DNA of 64,000 nt from Diploptera punctata (lineage: Eukaryota > Arthropoda > Insecta > Blattodea > Blaberidae). Numbering within the stretch: the first letter of the stretch is position 1; every line of letters begins with the position of its first letter. The stretch lies in assembly GCA_030220185.1 (NCBI GenBank), contig JASPKZ010007796.1:1456501-1520500 (forward strand). Direction: 5' to 3'. Below, in pieces: positions 10,002-21,065 of the stretch. Made by a program: the position numbers and the translations under genes. The notes below the pieces were generated by a model. The model saw only the letters and a list, made by a program, of their open reading frames with translations. It had not been told where the DNA came from and searched no databases.

Positions 10002-10507
10002 ATAGAAACCCAACTCTACACATTGTTGTGAACGCATTTGAAGGAAATATTCAAACAATTCCCTGTTTAACTGTTGTTTCAATGATATTGTATGGGCAGC
10101 ATCCAGCATTTTCAAACCTTTTCCAATTTTTTTGAAAGACAGTCTTGTTCGTTATATTCCGCTTTAGGGTCATAACGGTCTTGAAGGGCACTCGAGGTGA
10201 CGAATCAATGGCCAATCTAGAAGACACAGATGAGGAGAGTCGGTGTTGCCTTCTTTTGCCTTTGGTTGCTTTGTCAAACTTTTGTACGCTCTGCCACGTA
10301 TTCTACTTGAAATTTGGTTCGCGCCCTCTTTGGTGATGGTGCGTATGAACAATTTCTGCTTTCGTGACGTGGCGGTTATTGATAAGTTCGGGTGTCATCT
10401 CCAAAGTAGCTGTCTGTGTCCTCGTCACTGTCACGATAATAAATCATCATGAACGAGTGTATGCACCTCCTCTACAATTAGGTCCTCCTCAAACAATTCG
10501 GTCTTTA
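10002..10507. other. Unassigned region with an acidic reading on the minus strand
   Basis: On the minus strand about 10160-10490 can be read, across frame breaks, as an acidic Asp/Glu/Ser-rich segment (RDSDEDTDSYFGDDT) followed by basic residues. Such N-termini occur in piggyBac-type transposases, but no catalytic domain is present, so no product is assigned. Confidence 0.25.
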
Positions 10508-10553
10508 TGTGATCTGCCCCCGGGCAGAATTACTATGGAGGATGGATGGATAT
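10508..10553 (+). mobile_element. SINE-2 3' tip
   Basis: Matches the conserved end of SINE-2 (CGGGCAGAATTACTATGGA then GGATGGATGGATA). Confidence 0.6.
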
Positions 10554-10683
10554 ACAATGTGTGTGTAATACGAGTATGTAACATAATCAACTTTTATAAG
10601 ATCCATGATGTGTTCTGTTCAGGTATTATTCAAAATTAAAATATAAAATTATGGAATACTTGCCTAAAAAGTCCGTCTTCTTA

Positions 10684-10841
10684 ACTTTATTAGTTATTTA
10701 ACTTAGCGCTTTCGGGACTAGTCCCATCATCAGCAGGATTCAAAACTGGTGTTTCACTGAAGATCTGGTAGAGGGGGTTACACGTACTGCTGATGATGGG
10801 ACTAGTCCCGAAAAGCGCTACAGATAAATAACTAATAAAGT
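10684..10841. repeat. Foldback with two opposed hammerhead-like motifs
   Basis: Arms 10684-10735 and 10788-10841 are reverse complements. The + motif at 10790-10813 reads CTGATGA, T, GGGACTAGTCCC (self-pairing stem), GAAA. The mirrored copy at 10710-10733 is on the - strand. The layout fits the CUGANGA/stem II/GAAA core of hammerhead ribozymes found in Penelope-like elements. The extra T before the stem, and stems I and III, are not accounted for, so activity is doubtful. Confidence 0.5.
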
Positions 10842-10924
10842 AAACCGAAAAAATATTTTGGCCGAATGTGCGGGAAAACGACAACTGTTTTTACAAATAG
10901 CCCTAAAACAAATTTGGGTAAAAT

Positions 10925-11467
10925 AATCTTATATACTCAATCTAGGATTTAAAGAGAGATCAGGGCTTGCTTGGTTCAGGTTAGGGGCATGGAAATTTTT
11001 TAAAATTAGCGACGATCACGATATGCAAATATGTCCAATGTGCGGGAGCTTTGAAGACAAGATACATATATTAGGAAAATGTAACGATTTAGAATATTGG
11101 AGGCGTCAGTTATTACCGGAAAGATTTCTAAATTCAAATCGTGGAAGATTGGCATGCTACGAGTTACTGGTAAACCCAGAAAATTGGATAAACTTGCGTA
11201 GATTTCTGGACAATTTGCGGAAAATAAGAACAACACTTATTCAGGAATAAATAAATATGTTAAGAAATTGCAATATCATTAATTCTTAATAATTCTACAT
11301 AACTAAGTTAATGAATAATGTAATTGCATTGATATCTAACTGTAATATTATTGTATTTTTTTTAACATCAACTTATTGTAACGGACTGTCAACAGTACGT
11401 AGTGCGATCCATATTTGTAAATAACATTGTATCTTACGTTTAGTTTAATAAAGTTCTTATGTATGTA
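10925..11467 (+). mobile_element. LINE-E 3' fragment
   Basis: It encodes the C-terminus of the LINE-E protein, including a CCHC-like cluster (CPMCGSFEDKIHILGKC at about 11032-11082) and the ending RKIRTTLIQE, then a stop at 11248. The 3' UTR has 'aacggactgtcaacagtacg' and ends near AATAAAGTTCTTATG. 5'-truncated; compare 13628-14942 and 43274-46885. Confidence 0.8.
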
Positions 11468-12167
11468 ATAAAGTTGAGGAGACGGACCCTTTAGGTAAAT
11501 ATTGCATAATTTTATACTTCAATTTGTATATAACATGAGAAAACATTATCTATGGCTCTGCGCTTTTTTTCGGATAATTTGAAGCTGTGAGAAAGTAAAT
11601 GAAGGACAGTTCATTAAAAAAGAGTTATTAATCTACGTTCACGTCAAAATAGAGGGTATTACTCCGAAGGTATTTATGGAATCTTTGTTTGTTGATAGTT
11701 TGTTATTTTGCTTCAATGTAGATATATTTACGTTTACACGTTTGCCACATGTAAATACAAAAGTTCAGGAAAACACATTAAAAGGATTAAAAAATGTTTT
11801 TGACTGAAAATGGATTCAGAGGTAGAAATATCACGTTTGGCATTGCAATATGAAATGAACATTTTTTGTGCAGATTTAATAATTCACGCTTTGATACTAC
11901 TATTGTCTTTGTTTTGTTAACACGGAAATTGAAATTTCCATTAGAATATTATGATTTGAAAGTGTTTAATAATAAAATGGTTTCTTTTCCTGCAGCCATA
12001 AAATCATGAAATGTTTCCCATAAAATTAGAGACTGTTGCTATTCAACAAATGCAAAAAATAACAAATAAAACACGAAAGCTATGAAAATAGACCCAGCAG
12101 ATTAAAATTATGTTGTTTAAAACGACACCCTCAAAGTATATATTTTACACGAGACGAGTCACATGTT
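11468..12167. other. No gene recognised
   Basis: AT-rich with no coding signal. Confidence 0.5.
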
Positions 12168-12335
12168 CTTATGATCAAAGCTTCTGACTACAGTTCATGA
12201 GGTCCCAGGTTCGATTCCCGGTCTACCATAGAAATGTTTCTTAAAAGGAATCAATTTTCTGGTTGTCCATGGTTTGGAACATAGGATAAGTTAGATTAAG
12301 GACTCGACTGGCGCTTCATTCAATTTATCACCCTT
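12168..12335 (+). mobile_element. SINE-3 fragment
   Basis: Shares 'ctgactacagttcatgaggt', box B GGTTCGATTCCC and 'tggcgcttcatt' with the 278-600 copy. 5' head truncated. Confidence 0.7.
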
Positions 12336-12342
12336 AATATTA

Positions 12343-12877
12343 TCATAAGTAATGCCACGAGTGATTTCTAAATTATCGATAAATTTACGACTCACGAAGT
12401 GAGGAGTGGATTTATCTAGAGAATTTAGAAATCAAGAGTGTCATTTGTTAGGACTATTTAACGAATAAGATTAAGCTGTTTACTCACAAATCATTATTTA
12501 ACAATATTTATTTTAAAATATTTATACATTTAATGTAAACGGCCATGTTTGAAAACAAATTAGAAACGATTGGTACGCTTCATTTGCTTCTTTTGTTCAT
12601 CACTGCAACCAGATCATATTATTTATTGCCAAATGATCGGAATATTGTATGAATGCACCCTAGTGGAGAAATGCATAACCAACATTATATGTATTAATTA
12701 ATTTCTGATGTCCTATGATGTAAATATGTCAATTATATTTTTCTGCAACGTCATTTCCTGGAAAATAATTCGTTTAAGAAAGTGCAAACAGTGTTTTTTT
12801 TTTTTTGTGGTATAATCAATTGCTACAAATATTTCTATATTATCTTCCGCATGCGCTATCTGCTCTGACATTCATGC

Positions 12878-12971
<94 letters not shown>

Positions 12972-13190
12972 CAATATGGTGGTCGTATTTCTTAGAGGGT
13001 CAGTCACTGCAAAATAATGCTATGACCTATTGAGAATGTTAAAAAGGAGGAGCTTTCTTTAATATGATAAACTTCGGTTGATAAATTCGAGGCGAAACAC
13101 GACTGTGATTGGCTTTTAAATAAAAAGTTATTGAAATGTGATTGGTCATTTACTCCCATTTGGGGCACGAGTTAAATAGTCAGGGTAACG
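12343..13190 (+). mobile_element. MITE-P copy 1 (non-coding DNA element)
   Basis: About 850 bp shared with 22967-23968, 57291-58125 and, inverted, 60354-61069. It begins TCATAAGTAATGCCAC with an internal inverted repeat (decayed here), and contains 'tgtaaacggccatgtttgaa' and 'agtcactgcaaaataatgc'. It ends CCCATTTGGGGCACGAGTTA. The left terminal inverted repeat seen in copy 3 is missing. No open frame. A (TA)n tract lies at 12881-12972. Transposase source unknown. Confidence 0.7.
12881..12972. repeat. (TA)n microsatellite
   Basis: Long TA run, interrupted by single C/G bases, inside MITE-P copy 1. Confidence 0.95.
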
Positions 13191-13198
13191 TAACTCTA

Positions 13199-13300
13199 CC
13201 TTCTAGTTGTATCAACCTAAGAAATGGGTTACAATTCCGCCAATGTCACGAGAGAAATTCAGAAGTATCATAAAAGACAACCTGGTGATTTTATAAACAA
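13199..13300 (+). mobile_element. SINE-3 tail remnant
   Basis: Aligns with 491-580 (aagaaatgggttacaattc, then aaaagacaacctg). Degenerate. Confidence 0.5.
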
Positions 13301-13342
13301 TATACATATATTTAATACACAAGTGATCTTCTTGGTGATAAA

Positions 13343-13559
13343 ATATTAAAATATATATGCAGTCAATATACCCATTTCACCAATTAATGTTTTAAAATGG
13401 TCAACAAGTTTCTACAGCCAAGCTGTCATTCTCAAGACCAGATATTGACTGAGTCAATATCTGGTCTTGAGAATGACAGCTTGGCTGTAGAAACTTGTTG
13501 ACCATTTTAAAACATTAATTGGTGAAATGGGTATATTGACTGCATATATATTTTAATAT
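13343..13559. repeat. Perfect 217-bp palindrome, 1-base centre
   Basis: Arms 13343-13450 and 13452-13559 (108 bases each) are exact reverse complements around the single base at 13451. Each arm includes a decayed hammerhead-like block: TTGAGAA, T, GACAGC-TTG-GCTGT, A, GAAAC at 13467-13494 on the + strand, mirrored at 13408-13435. Its resemblance to the 644-1083 and 10684-10841 structures suggests a Penelope-like terminal fragment joined head to head. An assembly or library fold-back artefact cannot be excluded. Confidence 0.85.
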
Positions 13560-13890
13560 ACATATATATACAAATGGTACACGACTATATCATAAAAGTT
13601 AATAATGGTATTATACACATATATTCTTGAAATTTGAAGATGAGATACATATATTAGGACAATGTAATGATTTAGAATATTGGAGACGTCAGTTATTACC
13701 GGAAAGATTTCTAAATTCAAATCGGGAAAGATTGGCATGCTACGAGTTATTGGTAAATCCAGAAAATTGGATAAACTTGGGTAAATTTCTGGACAAAACG
13801 CGGAAAATAAGAACAACACTCATTCATGAATAAATATATTTTATCAAAATGCAATAACATTAATTCTTAATAATTATATATAAATTAATT

Positions 13891-14214
13891 AATGTATAAT
13901 GCTATTGTGTTATTTTTTAATTGTAATATTACTGTGTTTTCTTAAGTCATTGCAATGTTACGTTTTTTTAGTGTATAGTGCTATTGTGTTATTATTTAAT
14001 TGTAATATTACTGTGTTTTTTGTAATTGTAATGTTATTGCTTTTTTTAGTGTATAATGCTATTGTGTTATTATTTAATTGTAATATTACTGTGTTTTCTT
14101 TATGTAATTGTAATGTTATTGCTTTTTTTTAGTGTATAATGCTGTTGTGTTATTATTTAATTGTAATATTATTGCGTTTTCTTTATGTAATTGTAATGTT
14201 ATTGCTTTTTTTTG
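13891..14214. repeat. Tandem repeat in LINE-E 3' UTR, 78-83-bp units, four copies
   Basis: Units starting at 13891, 13970, 14048 and 14131 share GTATAATGCTATTGTGTTAT and 'tgtaattgtaatgttattgc'. The same repeat appears in the minus-strand LINE-E at about 43430-43735. Confidence 0.85.
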
Positions 14215-14238
14215 TTTTGTTGTTTATTTTTCTTCACA

Positions 14239-14799
14239 TAAAATTTTGGAGCAGGTGAATAATTTTACATATCTAGGATGCAATATCTCATATGAAGAAG
14301 AAAAGGATATAAATGCAAAAATATCTAAATTTTTAAGAATTTTAGGGTTAATAAATTCTATCTTCAAGCCACAGTTAGTCCAAAAGCATTCAAGACTGAA
14401 AGTGTACAAAACACTGGCTCTTCCAACTCTTTTGTATGGTAGCGAAGTATGGACGTTGAAACAGAAGGATATACAGAGACTTAGATCTGCTGAAATGAGA
14501 TATCTTCGGAGGACTGCAGGATACACACTACTAGATCACAAAAAAAAATGAAGACATCTTAGAAGAATTACACATGGAATCTTTAGAAAACAAAATTTCT
14601 GATTATAAGTCAAGATGGATACAACATGTTCATCGAATGGAAGATCACAGAATACCCAAACTAATGTTAAGATATCAACCTGCAGGAAGAAGAAGACCAG
14701 GACGTCCACTCAAAAGACTTCTGGATGGTGTTTCTCTTGAGGCCGAAACAGGTCAACAAATGGCCTAAATTCGTGAATGTACTATGATGATGATGATGA
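14239..14799 (+). mobile_element. LINE-B, 5'-truncated, inserted in LINE-E
   Basis: Flanked by TTTTCTTCACA at 14228-14238 and 14800-14810 (11-bp target duplication). It encodes the RT C-terminal region: FTYLGCNISYEEEKD, LYGSEVWTLKQKD, RYLRRTAGYTLLDHKKK, then after one frameshift in a poly-A run ESLENKISDYKSRWIQHVHR and GRRRPGRPLKRLLDGVS, stop, and a (ATG)n tail. RTE-like C-terminal layout. Other copies with target duplications: 19002-19508 and 48081-48279. Confidence 0.88.
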
Positions 14800-14960
14800 T
14801 TTTCTTCACACTAGTAGCAATTATTTCTTTATTGTAACGGACTGTCAAAAGCACGTACGGCTTACTGCCCGTGCGACCCATATTTGAAAATAATGTTGTA
14901 AATATCTTACTTTTGTCTAATAAAGTCCTACTACTACTACTACCTCTTCCTTCCTACAGA

Positions 14961-15815
14961 CCCTCCATGGTATCTTTACCTTGTCGTGGTGGAGTGGCTT
15001 GCGTGCTTAAATGATCCTGATAGCTATGCCGGCGGTAGCATTACTCCCGATAGGGTTACCCATGCCGGACTTATCGAAGGTGATAAGCCAGACGAAAAAA
15101 GTAGCTTGGTCGAAAGAGTGACGATCTTTCACCGTAAAAATACAACCGTCAAGAAATGCGGACATCGGTTCCATTGGGGTAAAATGTTCCGGAGGTCAAA
15201 TAGTCCCCCTTTCGGTTCTCCGGGCGGGGACTACTTCAGGGGACCCATGTCAAAGGCTCAAACGCAGAGACACGTTTCTAGGAACATGGAAGTTAGGACT
15301 TTATACAATAGCGGGGCGCTAGAGATATTAACGCGGGAATTAGATAAATCACCTTGGGATATAGTCGCTTTACAGGAAGTTAGATGGCCTGGAGAAGGTA
15401 GTCAGGAATCGGGGAGCTTTGCATTATACTACGGGGGTGCAGAAAGGCCTGAATTTTGAAGAGAGATGAACAGACAGGTGAATTGAGAAGACTACATAAC
15501 AGTGAGCTACATGATCTTTATAGGAAGTCAGATATAATAAGAAGAGTTAAGTCTCGTAGACTGCGATGGGCAGGACATGTCGAATGAATGGGAAATGAAC
15601 GACGTACATGGAAGCTTCTTGTAGGAAAACCAGAGGGAAAAAGCCCAGTTGGTAGACCAAGAATGAGGTGGGGGAATAATATTAACTATGATTTGAGGGA
15701 AGTAGATTATAGTGGGTATGATTGTAAAACAATAGCTCGGGATAGGAATGTATGGAGAGCTTATGTCCGCGCGACTATGAACCTACTGGTTCGATAGTGC
15801 CAGTGAGTTAATTAG
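14961..15815 (+). mobile_element. LINE-A internal-deletion derivative
   Basis: It has the 5' end of LINE-A (CCCTCCATGGTATC, then DPDSYAGGSITPDRVTHAG) and the start of the AP-type endonuclease (SPWDIVALQEVRWPGEG at about 15347). It then jumps at about 15459 to the family 3' part (RDEQTGELRRLHNSELHDLY onward) and ends at GTTCGATAGTGCCAGTGAG plus TTAG repeats. The remaining endonuclease and all RT catalytic sequence are absent, so it could move only in trans. Confidence 0.8.
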
Positions 15816-15935
15816 TTAGTTATATCCCTACCTCTTGACATTTATCTTCTGTGATGACATATTCCAAAACACTTAAGTAGGCGAATGCTGGGTAGCGTAA
15901 ATTAAGGTTATTCTCTGCTTTCGAATGTCTATGGC

Positions 15936-16093
15936 CATCATCATCCTTAACACCATCATCACCACCATCATCCTTCACCGGTGTGGAAAGCAACGGGAAG
16001 CTACCACGCCTACACAATTCCCTAGTAAAGCTGCAAGCATAGCATGAAAGTGCTGTGATTGCAGTGAAGGACCTGCCTTCGGGCAGAATTAGG
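15936..16093 (+). mobile_element. SINE-2 3' half
   Basis: Matches the body and end of SINE-2 (TTCACCGGTGTGGAAAGCAA, then 'gaaggacctgccttcgggc'). The head is missing. Confidence 0.75.
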
Positions 16094-16216
16094 GCCTAGT
16101 TCAGATAATACATTGTGTTGTTCACAGTTGTGCTGGTAAGAAAATATAGTTTTATCAAGTTCCACTAAATACTATATTATTTCATGTTCTAGACTGATAA
16201 ATCCAAATGTAATGAT

Positions 16217-16535
16217 CCATCCATCCATAGTAATTCTGCCCGAAGGCAGGTCTTTCACTGCAATCATAGAATTTTCATGCTAAGCTTTGCAGCTTTACTA
16301 GGGAATTATAGGTATGGTAGCTTCCCGTTGTTTTCCACACCGGTGAAGGATGATGATGATAATGATGGTCGGATGATTTTCGGAGACCGTTGGTCCCCAA
16401 GCTTCCTGACATTTGTCTTACAGGTGAGGAAAAACCCCGAAAAAACCTCACCCAGGAGCCTGTCCCGATCAGGAATCAAACCCGGGCCCACTGCGTGACA
16501 AGGCAGCACGCTACCTCGAGACCACAGCGGTGGAC
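16217..16535 (-). mobile_element. SINE-2, full length with target duplication
   Basis: 319 bp. On the minus strand it starts GTCCACCGCTGTGGTCTCGA, has box B (GGGTTTGATTCC) and a 'cacctgtaagacaaatgtc' body, and ends CCATCCATCC in the top-strand view. AATGTAATGAT flanks both sides (16206-16216, 16536-16546). Confidence 0.88.
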
Positions 16536-16547
16536 AATGTAATGATA

Positions 16548-17142
16548 ATCTGTAAAATACAGTTTTATGAAAGAAGTAGCGCCAACTGAATTAGTTAATA
16601 ACATATTCCTTTCAAACGAGAAAAATAAAATTTAATTAAGGAAATGAAATTGTATTGGATATTGAATAGAAAGAAAAAAGAACATATTTATTAGAAAACT
16701 CGAGGAAAATAAGGAAAAAATATGTAAACAAATATGCAAACGCGGAATTTTCCTGAATAAGTATCGAGAGAAGGAAATCAGAATCTGGTGAAAGAATATA
16801 ATACAATCCGACAGACATACTTAATTCCACTCTGCCTACTTTACAATTTAGCTGTTAAGTTAATTAGTTGGAATTTTTATTTAACGTCGCTATTCAAGAA
16901 CCCGGGTTGTTGTTTAAATGTAGACATGGAAAAGCCACGAATTTTGCTGAGAGGCCGGTTACCGAGGGTTCATTTACGTGATGTGAATCAACGATTTGGG
17001 ACCCAAGATTTTAATTCGCGTCCGAATGAAACCATGCTTAAGAGTTTCGCGCTCTTAACTATCCATTCGACTGCGGGCGGATTTGAAATTGGAAACCTCG
17101 AAACCATCGTAACATCTAGTCCACGTTGACGTAAATATATAT
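16548..17142. other. No gene recognised
   Basis: AT-rich. Short open frames of no known family. Confidence 0.45.
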
Positions 17143-18113
17143 TAAATGTGGCAGAAGGCATTTGATAAAGCGTCTAGACCAAAATTATGGAACATATTAA
17201 GTGAAAAAGGAATTCCACTACACTTGATAGCAGGAATTAAGAAAATGTATGAGAAAACAAAAATAAAAATAAATCAAAGGGAACCAATACATATAACAGG
17301 AGGAGTTAGACAAGGTTGTCCACTATCAACCACTCTTTAAAACATTTATTTCGACATGATAAGATCATGGAAGCAAATGACGACTGGGGGAATTAACTTA
17401 GGAAATATAGTAATAAACACAGTAGCCTTTGCAGATGATCAGATTTTAATAGCAAAAACTGAGGACGAACTACAAAGAATGCTATATAAACTAAATGAAA
17501 TATCAAAAAGATACAACATGGAAATACCCTCTCAAAAATAAAAAACAATGGCCTTCAAGGGTGCTCATCCAGTTCGCATAAAGATAATATTAGAAAATAA
17601 ACCAATAGAACAAGTGGTAAGATATAACTTCTTTGGTTGCAAAATATCATACACAGCGGAAACATATATAAATAACAAACTAAATAAGTTTAATTATATA
17701 ACAGGTACAGTAAAAAGAACTTTGAAAAATAAAGCCAGGAATTATACAAGACAATGGCAGTGTTATTATTACTTATGGTTCCGAAACATGGACAGTGACA
17801 ACACAGCAATCTGCCGGAATACAAGCTGCTGAAATGAGATTCCTCAGACCAATAACGGGATACCAAAGAACAGACAAAAAAAACATAACACAGAAATAAG
17901 ACAACTAAAAGTAGAGGAATTAAACACAACAGTAGAGAAATACTGGAAAGAACACTAGGCAAGGACGACTGAGAATAGAATACCAAAAGCAGCATACAAC
18001 CATTCACCATGAGGAAGAAGAAGTGTGGGAAGACCAAAGAAAAGATGGAAAGAGCAGCAATTTGGAGCCGGAACAGGCTAAAAATAAGCCTAAACCGTAA
18101 GAAGAAGAAGAAA
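17143..18113 (+). mobile_element. LINE-C, 5'-truncated RT fragment
   Basis: Encodes part of a reverse transcriptase: WQKAFDKASRPKLWNIL (palm start), GGVRQGCPLS, then VAFADDQILIAKTEDEL (catalytic FADD at about 17431). A thumb/C-terminal region is broken by stops and deletions. The 3' end is GGAGCCGGAACAGGC followed by a GAAGAAGAAGAAA tail. Family partner at 61200-61999. RTE-like by layout; non-functional. Confidence 0.8.
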
Positions 18114-18329
18114 AATTTGGTAACGAAATATATTATTTTAATGTTGTAGGCTATTTCTTACAACCGCGATGGACTAGAGGTTATGTTCATCGCTTTAGTC
18201 TCCAGTCTGAAGATTTTCAGGTTTGGAAAATAACCGCAAACTTGAATAAAAAGGCCTTTGTGCAAAATTCAACCGACCTTCATCCATCCAAGTAATAGCA
18301 TAGTTGACTACTAGATGTCTACATTCCTT

Positions 18330-18890
18330 ATGGAATGTCAAAATATTTAGGAAAGGATGATCTTGTATTGATTCAGCATTTTCTGTTAAACTATTGCTTG
18401 AAAAAGAAGAGAATTCAACTTAGAAAAACATTTTACTTTCATAGATTTTGAAAAAAGCATTCGACACAGTCAAGAGATCAAAACTCTTCAATATATTGGA
18501 AGACAGGAATATACCAATTTTACTTCTGCAGAACATACAAAATACTTACAAAGACAACACCATAAAGATTAAATTAAGTAACAGATTTTCTGAAGAAGGA
18601 ATGTGTGGTGTGAGACAAGGCTGCCGCCTATCCCCAACGCTCTTTGCGATTTATATCAAGGAACTAATACATTGCTGGAACAAGAAATATAAATTTGGAA
18701 TAAGAATATCAGAAAATACAAAATTAAACATCCTATTGTTTGCAGATGACCAAATAATAATTGCAAATTCAGAAGATAATCTGCAGGAAGGTCTGTATGA
18801 ACTTACCAAATTACAGAAGAATATGGATTGAAGATATCTACAGAGAAAACGAAAATTATGGCATTTCAAAGTGTAGATGTGAACGAGCCC
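18330..18890 (+). pseudogene. RTE-like reverse-transcriptase fragment
   Basis: An open stretch 18448-18831 encodes KKAFDTVKRSKLFNILEDRN, then GVRQGCRLSPTLFAIYIKEL and ILLFADDQIIIANSEDNL (catalytic FADD at about 18741). It is preceded and followed by stops. It precedes a separate LINE-B insertion and appears unrelated to it by boundary. Confidence 0.75.
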
Positions 18891-19001
18891 CTAGTTATAC
18901 GACCAGAAACTGATCTCCATGGCTGTATTTGTATCATATACCGATTTGTTAAAGAACGGTAAATAATGAACTACTAGTTTTAAAGGTATAGAAGCTATCT
19001 C

Positions 19002-19508
19002 ATATGAAGTAGAAAAAGATGTAAATGCAAAAATATCTAAATTTTTAAGAATTTTAGGGTTAATAAAAACTATCTTCAAGCCACAGTTAGTCCAAAAGCA
19101 TTCTAGACTGAAAGTGTATAAAACACTGGCTCTTCAAACTCTTTTGTATGGTAGCGAAGTATGGACGTTGAAACAGAAGGATATACAGAGACTTAGATCT
19201 GCTGAAATGAGATATCTTCGGAGGACTGCAGGATACACACTACTAGATCACAAAAAAAAAATGAAGACATCTTGGAAGAATTACACATGGAATCTTTAGA
19301 AAACAAAATTTCTGATTATAAGTCAAGATGGATGCAACATGTTCATCGAATGGAAGATCACAGAATACCCAAACAAATGTTAAGATATCAACCTGCAGGA
19401 AAAAGAAGACCAGGGCGTCCACTCAAAAGACTTTTGGATAGTGTTTCTCTTGAGGCCGAAACAGGTCAACAAATGGCCTAAATTCGTGAATGTACTATGA
19501 TGATGATG
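19002..19508 (+). mobile_element. LINE-B, 5'-truncated with target duplication
   Basis: ATAGAAGCTATCT at 18989-19001 recurs at 19509-19521. Coding content matches the 14239 copy (LYGSEVWTLKQKD, RYLRRTAGYTLLDHKKK, GKRRPGRPLKRLLDSVS), with the same poly-A frameshift and (ATG)n tail. Confidence 0.88.
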
Positions 19509-19877
19509 ATAGAAGCTATCTGAGACCATCAAGTAAGCATGTTAGTAGAAAAGTAGTTCCAATAATTACTTGAAGCCCGTGGAAGCCTGTAGATATGAAA
19601 AAGGTTGAGCCATAAACTGAATCTGCAATTGTAAATGGGGGCTTCGAAGTATTCAAAAGCTAAAAATAGCTAAAAGTATATAATAATTCGAATTTCGTCT
19701 TAGAAATAGAAAATATATATATATCCTCATTTTTTTTTATTTAAGAGAACCACTACCATCCCCCTGGGTTTCCCCGGGCTTAATGCCATTATCCCCAGGT
19801 CTGCTCTTGTCCCTATTTATTATCTAGCATGATTTCTTTATTTAACCTATTATACTTTTTCAAAATTAGACAAAATA

Positions 19878-20175
19878 AGAAATACTGTCATAAGAGAAAA
19901 AATGAATATTGGATATTGCATTGTAGATTATATACAGTATAAACAATTAAATTGGTATGGGCACGTACGACGAATGCAAGAGGAAAGATTACCCAGGAAA
20001 ACATTGGAATGGTGTCCACCTGGAAGGAGGAAGAGAGGAAGACCTCGAAACTCGTGGATGCTGCAGGAAATAAGAACTGGAATGAGAGCAAGGGGACTGG
20101 AGGACATGGATTGGATGGAGAGAGACAAGTGGAGAAGAAAAATAAAACTTTAGGCACAGAAAGATGAGTAAACAT
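19878..20175 (+). mobile_element. LINE-I 3' coding fragment
   Basis: Encodes IVDYIQYKQLNWYGHVRRMQ, then RLPRKTLEWCPPGRRKRGRP and DMDWMERDKWRRKIKL, then a stop: the usual C-terminal tail of RTE-like LINE proteins. A relative lies at 52217-52545. Confidence 0.7.
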
Positions 20176-20249
20176 TAAAACTCTGTATATAAATAAAATA
20201 CTTTTACAAAGTGCGGCTGGTTGAAACTTAATCTAAGGTGTTTACAGTT

Positions 20250-20575
20250 ATATATCCTCAACTCGTGTCTAACTCAGGGTAGGTCGAAGAATGAGATGAG
20301 ATGAAGCCACTATATTTATAGAGGTCTGTGAACTACAAGAGTACCACCGACCACTCCTGACGCATTGTCACGGGGCGGATGAATAAAATCAAACTAAATG
20401 GATGAGATGAGCATGGAGAAATAGTGGAATGAAATTTGTGGCAGGGGAAAAGGGAGAAACCCCGAGAAAAATCTTTCCAAACTCCGTTTCGTCCGCCACA
20501 AAACCCACATGAAGTGACCGAGACTCAACCTGGGACCCCAGCGGTGGGAGGCGACCGCTTGCGCCAAGGAGCCGC
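20250..20575 (-). mobile_element. SINE-4, near full length
   Basis: Reverse complement matches 55861-56196. The head GGCGGCTCCTTGGCGCAAGC carries a box B-like 'gggtcccaggttgagtctcgg' in altered form. The body has CCCCTGCCACAAATTTC and ends GAGTTGAGGATAT-like. More diverged than the second copy. Confidence 0.75.
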
Positions 20576-21065
20576 CTCAGAGAAAAATTATAAAAAATAA
20601 AAATATTAAAAAGTGAATGGAACCAGGAATAAAGGTCTAATTGAACATTTTCTGATTACGATTTCCGTGTTTTTTTTTTGTTAGAACTCTTCTTAGCCCA
20701 TTGACTGTTTAAGTAAAATTAGTTTTCCTGGAAATGTAAATGAAATCCAAATGGCTTTAATTAAATAAATACAGAAGCGAATTTAATGTTCTTATATTGG
20801 TCAAACTGGATTATGGAGCTTTCAGTAAACTGTCATGATAATTTTGTCTTCTTTTTTGTTGTATAAATAGAGAACCTGTCACAACGTCTATCTCTATGGA
20901 CATTATCTTGTGACAGATTTATAATTTTCATTTATTTGTATTAATCATGCCATTACCTCATGAGCTTCTACTTGGGATTAGCATCGTAAAATCAGACGCG
21001 AGCACTAATAACTTCTTATGAATTATATGGTAAAAATGTATTAAATTGGGGAAAACAAAAATAAA
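20576..21065. other. No gene recognised
   Basis: AT-rich, no repeat partner in the window. Confidence 0.45.

Larger units (their letters stand above)
13628..14942 (+). mobile_element. LINE-E 3' end, interrupted by LINE-B
   Basis: 13628-13830 encodes the last ~65 residues of LINE-E (ILGQCNDLEYWRRQLLPERF to TLIHE). The 3' UTR contains four ~80-bp tandem units (13891-14214) and resumes after the LINE-B insertion at 14811, ending ATAAAGTCCTACTACTACTA. The (CTA)n end equals that of the 43274-46885 copy. 5'-truncated; upstream CCHC coding is mostly lost. Confidence 0.8.

Noticed and set aside
12805..13017. Tyr/Ile repeat peptide
   Set aside because: Translation of a (TA)n microsatellite.
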